Assembly: GCF_035645195.1 (NCBI RefSeq)
Contig: NZ_DASQNA010000022.1
Span: 175,103 to 239,102, forward strand
Direction of reading: 5' to 3'
DNA length: 64,000 bases
Origin: Paenibacillus sp.
GTDB lineage: Bacteria; Bacillota; Bacilli; Paenibacillales; YIM-B00363
The translations under genes were made by a program, and so were the position numbers. The notes beneath the pieces were generated by a model, which was not told the DNA's origin, did not search any database, and saw only the letters and a list, made by a program, of their open reading frames with translations. Below, one piece after another: positions 10,246 to 18,847 of the stretch (the first letter of the stretch is position 1; each line of letters opens with the position of its first letter).

Positions 10246-10276
10246 AGCGGTACATCATGCGAGAAGGGGAGAGCCG

Positions 10277-10987
10277 ATGGAAATCAACATCCTGCAGCTC
10301 ATTGAAGGGGCGAAACAAGCCCGAGGCCTCGCGGTCATCATCGACGTGTTCCGGGCGTTCTCTACGGCTTGCTACGTGACGGAGCGGGGCGCGGCGGCGA
10401 TCGTGCCGGTCGGCGACATCGAGATCGCTTACCGGCTCAAGCGCGAACATCCGTCATACATTCTGATGGGGGAGCGCGGCGGCATCGTGCAGCCGGGGTT
10501 CGATCTCGGCAATTCGCCGACGCACGCGGAGCGGTTCGACTTCGCCGGCCGCACCGTCGTCCATACGACGAGCGCGGGCACGCAGGGCATCGCGAACGCG
10601 GGGCTCGCCGACGAAGTGATTACCGGCAGCTTCGTCAACGCGGGCGCGATCGCGGAATATATTCGCCGCCGCAATCCCGAGCGCGTGTCGCTCGTGTGCA
10701 TGGGGCTCGGCGGGACGAAGACGGCGGACGAGGATACGCTGTGCGCCGAATATTTGAAGAACGCGCTGGAAGGCAAGCCGAACGATTTCGAGCGCATCGT
10801 GCGGTATTTGCGCGACGAGAGCCGCACCGGCAGCTTTATGGATCTGCAGGGAGAAGCGTCCGAGGCGTCCGCGCCGAAAACCGATTTCGAACGATGCCTC
10901 GCGCTCGACCGGTTCGGCTTCGTGCTGAAGGTCGAGCCGTTCGGGGACGATTTGAAGCAGTTGAAGAAAATCGCGGTGTTCGAGTAA
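10277..10987 (+). CDS. 2-phosphosulfolactate phosphatase family protein (ComB-like)
   Basis: The 236-residue protein belongs to the ComB family of Mg-dependent phosphatases. Conserved stretches are VIIDVFRAFSTACY (about 20-33), LMGERGG, DLGNSPTHA, VHTTSAGTQGI and CMGLGG. ComB dephosphorylates phosphosulfolactate in coenzyme M and sulfolactate synthesis. Many Firmicutes carry homologues with no coenzyme M pathway, so the physiological substrate here is uncertain. The gene has its own promoter and a terminator hairpin, so it appears monocistronic. The start has GAAGGGGAG about 7 bp upstream. Confidence 0.85.
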   Translation: MEINILQLIEGAKQARGLAVIIDVFRAFSTACYVTERGAAAIVPVGDIEIAYRLKREHPSYILMGERGGIVQPGFDLGNSPTHAERFDFAGRTVVHTTSAGTQGIANAGLADEVITGSFVNAGAIAEYIRRRNPERVSLVCMGLGGTKTADEDTLCAEYLKNALEGKPNDFERIVRYLRDESRTGSFMDLQGEASEASAPKTDFERCLALDRFGFVLKVEPFGDDLKQLKKIAVFE

Positions 10988-11012
10988 GCGAAGCGCGCAT
11001 GCGCGCGCGGAG

Positions 11013-11044
11013 AGCCCTTGCCAAGCCGGCAGGGGCTGTTTGCG
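11013..11044 (+). terminator. Probable Rho-independent terminator
   Basis: The stem AGCCCTTGCC (11013-11022) / GGCAGGGGCT (11028-11037) pairs fully with one G-U, around a 5-nt loop. A moderately U-rich GTTTGCGTTG tail follows. It lies 26 bp after the comB-like stop. Confidence 0.6.
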
Positions 11045-11058
11045 TTGGAGTGAATAGG

Positions 11059-11090
11059 GAATCCGTGAATCGGTGAATCGGTGAATCCGT
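11059..11090. repeat. Four tandem 8-bp repeats
   Basis: Four contiguous units read GAATCCGT, GAATCGGT, GAATCGGT, GAATCCGT. They sit between the comB-like terminator and the 3' end of the small reverse gene. The function is unknown. Confidence 0.8.
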
Positions 11091-11093
11091 TCG

Positions 11094-11255
11094 TCAATCC
11101 CCTTTTAACAATCCGAGCTCTTTCGCCTGCTCCTCCGTCAGCACGAATTCCTCGTTCGGCCACAGCTCGTCCTCGTCGTCGCGGCCGAACCACGGCTTCA
11201 TGCGGCTCCACAGCCCTTTTTCCATCGCTTCTTGCAGCGTAAGGATCACTTTCAT
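11094..11255 (-). CDS. Small conserved hypothetical protein (53 aa)
   Basis: The predicted 53-residue protein begins MKVILTLQEAMEKGLW and ends in an acidic stretch with EFVLTEEQAKELGLL. The ATG at 11255 is chosen over an upstream in-frame ATG at 11336 because GGAGG lies about 8 bp before it on the reverse strand, and because the longer version runs into the DnaA-box region. Short proteins of this layout are familiar from Paenibacillus genomes, but I know of no assigned function. It could be a small DNA- or protein-binding factor; the sequence shows no membrane segment or cysteine motif. Confidence 0.6.
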   Translation of the reverse strand: MKVILTLQEAMEKGLWSRMKPWFGRDDEDELWPNEEFVLTEEQAKELGLLKGD

Positions 11256-11307
11256 CAGACGGTCCTCCAGGTAGGGGTTTGCGCGCATTTGTGTACAAGT
11301 CGGGTGT

Positions 11308-11565
11308 TTATCCACAAGGTTATGAACAATTTTCACATCCGGGACTTTAGTCGTTGTGGGTAATGGTAAAAAAATCGTCTACATATCCACAGGTTTGTTC
11401 ATCAACAGGAAAGAACGGCACGAATGCACGGCACATCAGCAGTTTCGAAGAGTAATGTCTATTCTATCCACAGAGTTAGTCACAAATTCCACAATTCGGC
11501 TGCGAATGCCTGTCCTTGGCGAGCGCCGGACGTTGTGGACATATCCACAGTTTCGATTATCCACA
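11308..11565. other. Cluster of DnaA-box-like 9-mers
   Basis: The divergent gap 11256-11665 holds two exact DnaA consensus boxes TTATCCACA (11308-11316, 11557-11565). It also holds three boxes with a first-base change: ATATCCACA (11383-11391), CTATCCACA (11464-11472) and ATATCCACA (11541-11549). All are on the plus strand. Weaker matches, such as TTAGTCACA at 11476-11484, lie between them. There is no dnaA or dnaN nearby, so this is not the chromosomal origin. It resembles the DnaA-box clusters that titrate DnaA or regulate initiation, or it may control the flanking genes. Apart from these sites I see no gene in the gap. Confidence 0.75.
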
Positions 11566-11665
11566 GCTTTGCGCGGATTGAGCGGTTGTCCGACCGAAGC
11601 CGTAGACGAGGCATCCTTCGCCGCATTATAGTAGGGGGAAAGACGGACGTGCGGGAGGCAACGGT

Positions 11666-13027
11666 ATGACCGAGGTAGGGGAACACGCGAAAGGGATCGC
11701 CATCGCGCTCGTCGGCCCTGTGGAAATCGTGGAACGGATGATGCGAGTGATCCGGTCGTTTCCGTCGTTCCGGCCGGTGCCGGTCGCCTTCGAGCGGCGG
11801 GAGGAAGCGGCGGAGCGGATCGCATCGGTGCGGGACGAGGTGGAGGTCGTTTTGGCGGCCGGTTTGGAGCCGGTGCGCAAGGGGCAGCTGCTGCCCACGT
11901 CTTCAAGCGTCCCGATCCATTACTTGCCCCCGACGGGCGCGGGGGTATACCGCGCGCTGCTGCGGGTGCAGCGGTATTACGGATTGGAGGGCGGGTTTTC
12001 CGTGGACGGCTTGTCCAGAACGGTCGTCGAACGGACGCTCCGCGAGCTGGAGCTGGGGCTCGGGTCCGGCGCCGTCTTCGTCGAGGAGTTCCGAGGCTCC
12101 GCGTACGCGTCGACGGAGGAGCTGGCGGCGTTCCATGCGGAATCGCACCGGGCGGGACGGACGGCGGTGGCGCTTACGGGCTCGAAGGCCGTCGCGGAGC
12201 GCCTGACGGCGCTCGGCGTGCCGAACGAGTGGGTCGTGCCGCTCGATCAAGATATTACGGTGGCGCTCGAACGCGCGCTGCTGTCCACCGAAACGCGGCG
12301 GAGCAAGGAGTCGCAAATCGTCGTCGGACTCATTAACGTGGACGACTTCGGCAAGCTCGTCCGCCAGCGGTCGTCCGAGCACGACGTGCAGCGGCTGAAG
12401 CTGGACATCCACCGGACGCTGCTCGATTACGTCGAGTCGCTGAACGGCTATTTGACGCATCTCGGAGGGGACGAGTATTTGTTCTTCACGACACGGGGCG
12501 TGTTCGAGCGCGAAACGCTCGGCTACAAGTCCGTGCCGCTCGCCCGGGACGCGTACCGCGCGCTGGGGCTGTCGCTCAGCATCGGCATCGGCTTCGGGCA
12601 GTCCGCGAACGAAGCCGGCACGCACGCGCGCCTGGCGCTCGGCCATGCGAAGCAGGCCGGCGGCAACGCCTGCTTCATCGTCCGCGAGGACCGGGCCTTG
12701 ATCGGTCCGCTCGAGATGGCCGATCCGGTCGAGTACGATTTGTCGCTGACCGATCCCGCCCTGCTCGAGCGGGCGGAGCAGGCCGGCATGACGCGGCCGT
12801 ACGTGGCGAAGCTGATGGCCGCCGCGGCGCGCCAAGGGCGGCTGGAGTTCAACGTGCAGGAGCTGGCGCAGCTGCTCGGCATTACGGTGCGGAGCACGCA
12901 TCGGCTGCTGCTCGAGTGGATCGACGCCGGCTTGATCGAGGTGACCGGCATGGAGAAGGTAGGCCGCGGCCGGCCGCGGCAGCGGTTCCGGCTCGCGTTC
13001 CTCGCGGACCGGGCCAAGCAGGAATGA
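11666..13027 (+). CDS. Regulator with cyclase/GGDEF-like domain and C-terminal HTH
   Basis: This 453-residue protein has three parts. An N-terminal region (about 1-190) looks like a two-lobed ligand-sensor of the PrpR-N/periplasmic-binding kind. A middle region (about 212-350) has VGLINVDDFGKLV, LGGDEYLFF and LSIGIGFGQS, resembling the GGDEF/GTP-cyclohydrolase-III palm fold. A C-terminal winged-helix segment (about 385-440) has NVQELAQLLGITVRSTHRLLLEWIDAGLIEV. It probably acts as a transcription regulator whose middle domain binds or turns over a nucleotide. The exact family and target are not recognised. It is preceded by the DnaA-box-like cluster, and its start follows CGGGAGGCAACGGT. Confidence 0.8.
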   Translation: MTEVGEHAKGIAIALVGPVEIVERMMRVIRSFPSFRPVPVAFERREEAAERIASVRDEVEVVLAAGLEPVRKGQLLPTSSSVPIHYLPPTGAGVYRALLRVQRYYGLEGGFSVDGLSRTVVERTLRELELGLGSGAVFVEEFRGSAYASTEELAAFHAESHRAGRTAVALTGSKAVAERLTALGVPNEWVVPLDQDITVALERALLSTETRRSKESQIVVGLINVDDFGKLVRQRSSEHDVQRLKLDIHRTLLDYVESLNGYLTHLGGDEYLFFTTRGVFERETLGYKSVPLARDAYRALGLSLSIGIGFGQSANEAGTHARLALGHAKQAGGNACFIVREDRALIGPLEMADPVEYDLSLTDPALLERAEQAGMTRPYVAKLMAAAARQGRLEFNVQELAQLLGITVRSTHRLLLEWIDAGLIEVTGMEKVGRGRPRQRFRLAFLADRAKQE

Positions 13028-13061
13028 GGCGCTTCGCTCGGAGGGCGTAAAACCGCGCGGC

Positions 13062-14687
13062 CTAACTATAAAATTGGTAGTTGTTCTTCCCCTTCGATTT
13101 CGCTCGGTACATCGCCGCATCGGCTTGTTTGATTCGCGCTTCGGCGTCCGCCGAGTCGTGCGCGCGGAACGAAATCCCGATACTGGGCGTGAGCGCGACG
13201 AGTTCGCCATTCAGGTCGATCGGCATGCTCAACGCATGCAGGATGGTTTCAGCGGCGCGGGTGACGGTATCCTCCGTAGCTTCCTTCAACATGAACGTGA
13301 ACTCGTCGCCCGCCAACCGGGCGGCCATCCCGTCCTTCCCCGCGCTATCCTCCAACCGTTGCGCGACGATTTGCAGGACGGCGTCGCCGGCGTCGTGGCC
13401 GAGCGTGTCGTTCACTTGTTTGAAGCCGTCCAGATCGATGAACATGACCGCGACATCGGCGGCTTCGGATGACGGCTCCGCCAACGCTTCGCTCAACCGG
13501 GCGATAAACAACCTTCTATTCGGCAGACCCGTTAACGGGTCGTGAAAGGCGAGACGATGCATCAATTGCTCTGCCCTTTTCCGATCCGTAATGTCTCGGA
13601 AGAAAATCTGAATCAGCCGCTCTCCGTCCCTGACGATCGGGATACCCATGATTTCGACCTCGATGGTTTCGCCGCTCAATTGGCGAATCCGTTCTTCCAT
13701 CCACTGCGCGGGCGCGCCGGTTTCCATCATCGAGTGCCATCTCGATTTAACGAAGCTGTGGCAGTCGGGATGAACAAAATCCAATATATTTTTGCCCACG
13801 ATATCCTCGGCCGTCCTTGCGCCTAAGATGCTGACGCACGCCGGATTGACGAATCGAATGACGCCGATATGATGGATGGCGATCGCGATCGGCGCGAGCT
13901 CGACCAATTGCCGATACCGTTGTTCGCTCTCTTGAAGCTTGCGGGTATATCGTTCGTCCTGCATCGCGGCGATCACGAGCGTCAATAAAATCAGGCTGAC
14001 GAACGAGCCGATGATCAATGCAATAATGCCGTGCGATATGCCGTACTGAGGGCCGTCCCCGGATACAAGCTGCGGATGGGCGTGCCAACGGATCGCCTTC
14101 ATGCCTGTGTAATGCGTCAGCGTTATCGAAAGTCCCAGCAGCACGGACGCGTACACGGTATAGCGTTGTTTTCCATCATTTTCAGAATGAAACAAAACTC
14201 GGAATACGATGAAGGACATGGTCATCGCCACGGCGATGGAAGCGGTAAAGAGCAAAGGGTCGTAGCTCATGCTCGCGTCCGCGGCCATGGCTTCCATGGC
14301 CAAGTAATGCATGCCGGTGATCGCTGCGGCCATGCAACCGCTGCTTAGGTACTGAGCGGCTTTCCTTCGGCGTTTCGCGTGTATGAACCAAAACGACAAC
14401 ATGGCGCAGAATACGCCGAAGAGAAAAGAAAACGTGAGCAGCCCCAAATCATATGTAACCGTCGTATCCAAGTGGTAAGCGAGCATGCCGATAAAATGCA
14501 TTGACCATATGCCGGCTCCGACGACGAAAGAGGACGAGAGCAAAAACACGAGTCGGTTGCGTACTCGCCCCGCCCGGTACCGGGAGAGCAGATAAAGAGC
14601 CGCATAAGAGGCAAACGTTCCGACGATCAGCGATAGAATGACTAGAGGAATATGAAAATGACCCGTTAACTGCTGCGTTCCATCCAT
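13062..14687 (-). CDS. Membrane diguanylate cyclase (MHYT-PAS-GGDEF)
   Basis: The 541-residue protein has an N-terminal seven-helix MHYT sensor with three signature motifs (WSMHFIGMLA, TGMHYLAMEA, LTHYTGMKA; about residues 45-205). MHYT domains are thought to bind copper and sense a diatomic gas. A PAS domain follows (about 250-370), then a GGDEF domain (about 380-541) with DPLTGLPNRR and the active-site variant LAGDEF. AGDEF cyclases can be active, so c-di-GMP synthesis is likely; no EAL domain is present. The ATG at 14687 has AAGGAAAGG upstream and is preferred over the in-frame ATG at 14738. The gene is monocistronic and convergent with 11666-13027. Confidence 0.92.
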   Translation of the reverse strand: MDGTQQLTGHFHIPLVILSLIVGTFASYAALYLLSRYRAGRVRNRLVFLLSSSFVVGAGIWSMHFIGMLAYHLDTTVTYDLGLLTFSFLFGVFCAMLSFWFIHAKRRRKAAQYLSSGCMAAAITGMHYLAMEAMAADASMSYDPLLFTASIAVAMTMSFIVFRVLFHSENDGKQRYTVYASVLLGLSITLTHYTGMKAIRWHAHPQLVSGDGPQYGISHGIIALIIGSFVSLILLTLVIAAMQDERYTRKLQESEQRYRQLVELAPIAIAIHHIGVIRFVNPACVSILGARTAEDIVGKNILDFVHPDCHSFVKSRWHSMMETGAPAQWMEERIRQLSGETIEVEIMGIPIVRDGERLIQIFFRDITDRKRAEQLMHRLAFHDPLTGLPNRRLFIARLSEALAEPSSEAADVAVMFIDLDGFKQVNDTLGHDAGDAVLQIVAQRLEDSAGKDGMAARLAGDEFTFMLKEATEDTVTRAAETILHALSMPIDLNGELVALTPSIGISFRAHDSADAEARIKQADAAMYRAKSKGKNNYQFYS

Positions 14688-14912
14688 CGCGTCGATTCCT
14701 TTCCTTGTCTTCGATTGGGTGCGTTCGGCGATATTCATTACTTTCGGGCAACCGGACGGTTCCTATACTCGCCAGCCGGTATCGGCGCCGCGAAGGATGT
14801 AGTCGAGCTATTTAAAGACAATTTAAAGATTTGTCTCTAAATTCAAACCCGCGTTATGATGGGGCTACAACGACCACACGGCCGCAAACGGCGGGGAAGG
14901 CAGGGACAAAGG

Positions 14913-15932
14913 ATGATCGATACAATTGAAGCGTTGGAAGCGAAGCTGGCGGAGCCGTCGGCGCAATTGATCGAAGACATGAAAAGCATCGAGGGCGACA
15001 TTATGCTGCTCGGCGTCGGCGGGAAGATGGGACCGAGCCTGGCGCGGCTCGCGATGAACGCGATTCGCGCGGCGGGCGTACAGAATCGGGTGATCGGCGT
15101 CTCGCGATTTTCGGAAGCGGGGGTGCGCGAGGAGCTCGAGGCGGCGGGCGTGGAGACAATTCCCTGCGACCTCCTGAACGACGAAGCGCTGCAGGCGCTG
15201 CCGGAAACGCCGAACGTCATCTACATGGCGGGCAACAAGTTCGGCACGACCGGACGGGAATGGTTCACGTGGGCGATGAACGCCTACTTGCCGGGGCGCG
15301 TGGCGGAGAAGTTCCGGCGCTCCCGGATCGTCGTCTTCTCCTCGGGGAACGTGTATCCGTTCACGCCGGTGAAGAGCGGCGGCGCGACGGAGGCGGTGCA
15401 GCCGAACCCGGTGGGCGAGTACGGGCAGTCGACGCTCGGACGGGAACGCATCTTCGAATATTTCTCGCACAAGTATGAGATTCCGATGGTCATCTATCGG
15501 CTGAACTACGCGATCGACCTTCGCTACGGCGTCCTGCTGGAGCTCGCGAAATCGGTCGCCGCCGGGAAGCCGATCGACGTGACGATGGGGCATGTGAACG
15601 TCATCTGGCAGGGCGACGCGAACGAGATCGCGATCCGCTCTCTGCTCCGTTGCAGCGCGCCGCCGAACGTGCTGAACGTTACCGGCCCCGAGACGCTGTC
15701 GCTGCGCTGGGCGGCGCAGGAGTTCGGGCGCCGGCTCGGCGCGGCGCCGACGTTCGTCGGCGAGGAGGCGCCGGACGCGCTGCTGAACAACGCCGCGAAG
15801 TCGTTCCAGCTGTTCGGGTACCCGAAGGTGTCGGCGCTGCAGATGATCGACTGGATCGCGGACTGGGTGAAAGCCGGCGGAGCGACCTGGAACAAACCGA
15901 CTCATTTCCAGGAACGGGAGGGGAAGTACTGA
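14913..15932 (+). CDS. NAD-dependent epimerase/dehydratase-like protein
   Basis: The 339-residue extended short-chain dehydrogenase-like protein has the nucleotide-binding glycine pattern ILLGVGGKMGPSL (about residues 30-40) and a hydrophobic strand VIYMAGNKF. The S..V/Y segment (FSSGNVYPFT; EYGQSTLGRERIFEYF) has the Tyr-x3-Lys pair altered: after YGQST the expected lysine position is not conserved, so redox chemistry is uncertain. The ATG at 14913 is chosen over 14856, which starts in low-quality upstream sequence. Its stop overlaps the next gene (TGATG), and the two probably act in one sugar or sugar-acid pathway. Confidence 0.85.
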   Translation: MIDTIEALEAKLAEPSAQLIEDMKSIEGDIMLLGVGGKMGPSLARLAMNAIRAAGVQNRVIGVSRFSEAGVREELEAAGVETIPCDLLNDEALQALPETPNVIYMAGNKFGTTGREWFTWAMNAYLPGRVAEKFRRSRIVVFSSGNVYPFTPVKSGGATEAVQPNPVGEYGQSTLGRERIFEYFSHKYEIPMVIYRLNYAIDLRYGVLLELAKSVAAGKPIDVTMGHVNVIWQGDANEIAIRSLLRCSAPPNVLNVTGPETLSLRWAAQEFGRRLGAAPTFVGEEAPDALLNNAAKSFQLFGYPKVSALQMIDWIADWVKAGGATWNKPTHFQEREGKY

Positions 15933-16999
15933 TGCGGAAGGATCTGACTCCCGCGCAGACGAAGGCGCTGCACGACGGGCTCGTCATCCCGGCGCACCCG
16001 CTCGCCCTGAATGCGGATCGGAAGCTCGACGAGCGGCGGCAGCGCGCGCTGACGCGGTATTATATCGCTTCGGGCGCGGGCGGCGTCGCCGTCGGCGTCC
16101 ACTCGACGCAGTTCGAAATCCGCGATCCCGAGCACAACCTGTACGAGCCGGTCCTCCGGCTCGCCGCGGAGGAAGTCGACCGCGGGAAGCCGGATAGGCC
16201 GTTCCTCAAGATCGCGGGGCTGTGCGGGCCGACGGAGCAGGCGCTCGCCGAAGCCGACGCCGCGATTCGTCTCGGCTATGACGCGGGATTGCTCAGCATG
16301 GGCGGCCTGCAGGGGCGGACCGAGGAGGAGCTGCTCGCGCGTACGCGCGCCGTCGCCGAACGGATTCCGGTGTTCGGTTTTTATCTCCAGCCGTCGGTCG
16401 GCGGCCGTATTTTCAGCTACGACTTCTGGCGGGCGTTCGCCGACATTCCGGGCGTCGTCGCGATCAAGATGGCGCCGTTCAACCGGTACCAGACGATCGA
16501 CGTCGTCCGGGCGGTCTGCGCGTCGGAGCGGCGCGACGACATCGCGCTGTATACGGGCAACGACGACAATATCGTCGCCGACCTGCTGACGACGTACCGA
16601 TTCAACGTCGACGGCCGGACGGTCGAAAAGTCGATCGTCGGCGGCTTGCTCGGGCATTGGGCGGTGTGGACGCGCAAAGCGGTCGAGCTGCTCGAGCAAA
16701 TCAAGGCGGCCAGAGAGCTCGGGCAATTGATCGACCGGGAGTGGCTGACGCGCAACGTCGAAGTGACGGACGCGAACGCGGCGTTTTTCGATCCGGCGCA
16801 CGGCTTCGCGGGCTGCATCCCCGGCATCCACGAGGTGCTCCGCCGGCAAGGGCTGCTCGAGGGGACGTGGTGCCTCAACCCGCACGAGACGCTGTCGCCG
16901 GGCCAGGCCGAAGAAATCGACCGCGTCTATCGAGATTATCCACATTTGAATGACGACGATTTCGTACGCGAACATATAATGGAATGGTATAAGGAATAA
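15932..16999 (+). CDS. Dihydrodipicolinate synthase/N-acetylneuraminate lyase family protein
   Basis: The 355-residue member of the DHDPS/NAL TIM-barrel aldolase family contains GLVIPAHPLAL near the N terminus, a central GFYLQPSVGGR and VVAIKMAPFNRY. The Schiff-base lysine is likely the K in AIKMAPF (about residue 181). It is longer than true DapA (about 290 residues) because of an extended C terminus, so it is probably a sugar-acid or keto-acid lyase rather than lysine biosynthesis. It is coupled to the epimerase-like gene by a one-base overlap. The substrate cannot be stated. Confidence 0.88.
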   Translation: MRKDLTPAQTKALHDGLVIPAHPLALNADRKLDERRQRALTRYYIASGAGGVAVGVHSTQFEIRDPEHNLYEPVLRLAAEEVDRGKPDRPFLKIAGLCGPTEQALAEADAAIRLGYDAGLLSMGGLQGRTEEELLARTRAVAERIPVFGFYLQPSVGGRIFSYDFWRAFADIPGVVAIKMAPFNRYQTIDVVRAVCASERRDDIALYTGNDDNIVADLLTTYRFNVDGRTVEKSIVGGLLGHWAVWTRKAVELLEQIKAARELGQLIDREWLTRNVEVTDANAAFFDPAHGFAGCIPGIHEVLRRQGLLEGTWCLNPHETLSPGQAEEIDRVYRDYPHLNDDDFVREHIMEWYKE

Positions 17000-17156
17000 A
17001 AGGAACGGCTTGACGGCGGGCGAGCGTGCCGAGGATGCGCGGGAGGGCGATCCCGGGCGCGGAGGCGCGGACCGGGCGCGGTGAACACCCGCGCGGCGGC
17101 CGCGCTTTGGGCTGCGGGCAAGCGCGCTTGCGGCGGGCCGGCCAGGGGGGAAGGGC

Positions 17157-17837
17157 ATGCGGTTCAAGGATGTGTTTTCCATCATCGGCCCGTCGATGGT
17201 CGGGCCGTCCAGCTCGCATACGGCGGGGGCGGCCCGGCTCGGGCGCGTCGCGCGGCAGCTGCTCGGCGAGCCGCCGCGCCGCGCGGACATCGTGTTTTAC
17301 GGCTCGTTCGCCGATACGTACCGGGGCCACGGCACCGACTTGGCCGTCGTCGGCGGGCTACTCGATTGGGCGACGGACGACGAACGTATCGCCCGGTCGT
17401 TCGAGCATGCGGAGGCGGCCGGCCTTCGCGTCGCCATCCGCGCGGGCAAGGCGGTGACGGCGCACCCGAACACGGCGAAAATCAAGCTGGCGGGCGACAC
17501 GCGCGCCGTCGAGCTGATCGGCGCCTCGATCGGCGGAGGCAACATTGAGGTGCATGCGGTGGACGGCTTCGACGTCAAATTTACCGCCATGTATCCGACG
17601 CTGCTCATCGCCCACCGGGACCGCCCCGGCATGCTGGCGGAGGTGACGGCGGCGCTCAGCCGCGAGGGCGTCAACATCGGCTATGCGGACGTCGACCGCA
17701 AAAGCCGCAGCGGGGATGCCCTGACGGTCATCGAGACCGACTCGCCCGTCCCGGGGCCGCTGCTTGATCAGCTGCGCGGCCTGCGCGACGTACAAGACGT
17801 GCGGGCGATCGATCTGGAAGGCGGGGGGACGCCATGA
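17157..17837 (+). CDS. sdaAB: L-serine dehydratase, iron-sulfur type, beta subunit
   Basis: The 226-residue beta chain starts MRFKDVFSIIGPSMVGPSSSHTAGA, the conserved opening of SdaAB. A C-terminal ACT domain (about 147-222) has LIAHRDRPGMLAEVTAALS. With SdaAA it deaminates L-serine to pyruvate and ammonia using a [4Fe-4S] cluster. The start follows GGGGGGAAGGG. The stop overlaps the alpha-subunit ATG by 4 bp. The 157-bp upstream gap is very GC-rich and shows no clear promoter. Confidence 0.95.
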   Translation: MRFKDVFSIIGPSMVGPSSSHTAGAARLGRVARQLLGEPPRRADIVFYGSFADTYRGHGTDLAVVGGLLDWATDDERIARSFEHAEAAGLRVAIRAGKAVTAHPNTAKIKLAGDTRAVELIGASIGGGNIEVHAVDGFDVKFTAMYPTLLIAHRDRPGMLAEVTAALSREGVNIGYADVDRKSRSGDALTVIETDSPVPGPLLDQLRGLRDVQDVRAIDLEGGGTP

Positions 17838-18715
17838 GATTCAAGACGCTGCAGGAGCTGGCGGCCGTCAGCGAGGCGAACGGCGCGACGATCGCCGAGA
17901 CGATGCTGGAGGATCAAGCGGCGGAATCCGGCCGGCCGAGGGACGAAGAGTTTCGGAAGATGGCCGGCTACTGGGCCGTCATGAAAGAGGCGGTCCGGCG
18001 CGGCTTGACCGAAGACACGACGTCGCGCAGCGGCTTAACCGGCGGAGACGCCAAACGGGTGCACGCGCTCGTCGAACGCGGCGGCGCGGCGCTCGGCGGC
18101 GACGCGGCCCGGGCGATGGCGTACGCGCTCGCGGTCTCCGAGGTGAACGCGTCGATGGGCCGCATCGTCGCCACGCCGACGGCCGGCTCGTGCGGCATCA
18201 TCCCCGGCGCGTTCGCCGCCGCGCAGGAGCGGCACGGCTGGTCCGACGAGGCGATGACGCGCGGGCTGTTCGCCGCCGGCGCGATCGGCTACGTCATCGC
18301 CAACAACTCGTTCGTCTCCGGCGCCGAAGGCGGCTGCCAGGCCGAGGTCGGTTCGGCGATCGGCATGGCCGCGGGCGCCCTGACGGAGCTGCGGGGCGGC
18401 ACGCCGTCGCAGGCCGTCCACGCCGTCGGACTCGCGCTGAAAAACTCGCTCGGCCTGATCTGCGATCCGGTCGGCGGCCTCGTGGAGGTGCCGTGCATCG
18501 TCCGCAACGGCTTCGGCGCCGTCACGGCGCTCGCCGCGAGCGACATGGCGCTGGCGGGCGTCCGCAGCGTCATCCCGTCGGACGAAGTGATTCAGGTGAT
18601 GCTGGAGGTCGGCGCCGGCATGCCGGAGAAGCACCGGGAGACGGCGAAGGGCGGGCTCGCCCGAACGCCGACCGGCCGCAAAATTATGCGCGATCTATAC
18701 AAAAAGAAGCGGTAA
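17834..18715 (+). CDS. sdaAA: L-serine dehydratase, iron-sulfur type, alpha subunit
   Basis: The 293-residue alpha chain carries the cluster-binding cysteines in the conserved segments TAGSCGIIPG, EGGCQAEVGSA and EVPCIVRNGFG. It also has NNSFVSGAEGG and the C-terminal TPTGRKI. It forms the catalytic heterodimer with the beta chain, whose gene overlaps its start. A strong terminator follows, closing the two-gene unit. The role would be serine catabolism to pyruvate. Confidence 0.96.
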   Translation: MRFKTLQELAAVSEANGATIAETMLEDQAAESGRPRDEEFRKMAGYWAVMKEAVRRGLTEDTTSRSGLTGGDAKRVHALVERGGAALGGDAARAMAYALAVSEVNASMGRIVATPTAGSCGIIPGAFAAAQERHGWSDEAMTRGLFAAGAIGYVIANNSFVSGAEGGCQAEVGSAIGMAAGALTELRGGTPSQAVHAVGLALKNSLGLICDPVGGLVEVPCIVRNGFGAVTALAASDMALAGVRSVIPSDEVIQVMLEVGAGMPEKHRETAKGGLARTPTGRKIMRDLYKKKR

Positions 18716-18718
18716 CGA

Positions 18719-18757
18719 CCGGCCCTTCCCGGCCTTCGGGGAGGGCCGATTTTTGTT
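18719..18757 (+). terminator. Rho-independent terminator after sdaAA
   Basis: GGCCCTTCCC (18721-18730) pairs with the GGGGAGGGCC segment ending at 18747, followed by a TTTTTG run. It lies within 10 bp of the sdaAA stop. Confidence 0.85.
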
Positions 18758-18847
18758 TCCTGCGCCGCGCGTCCCGTTTCCGCGAAGAGGAAGGCGGCGA
18801 TCCGCGTCGAAAGAAGTAGGAAGCCAAGCCCACGGAGGTTCCGAGAA

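Noticed and set aside
11308..11565. Chromosomal replication origin oriC
   Set aside because: There is no dnaA, dnaN, rpmH or AT-rich unwinding region nearby. Only the box cluster is present.
11356..11669. Short forward frames in the DnaA-box region
   Set aside because: They have no ribosome site or protein-like composition, and they overlap the box cluster in two frames.
17000..17156. Riboswitch or structured RNA before sdaAB
   Set aside because: The gap is GC-rich and can pair with itself in many ways, but no known aptamer pattern or terminator is recognised.
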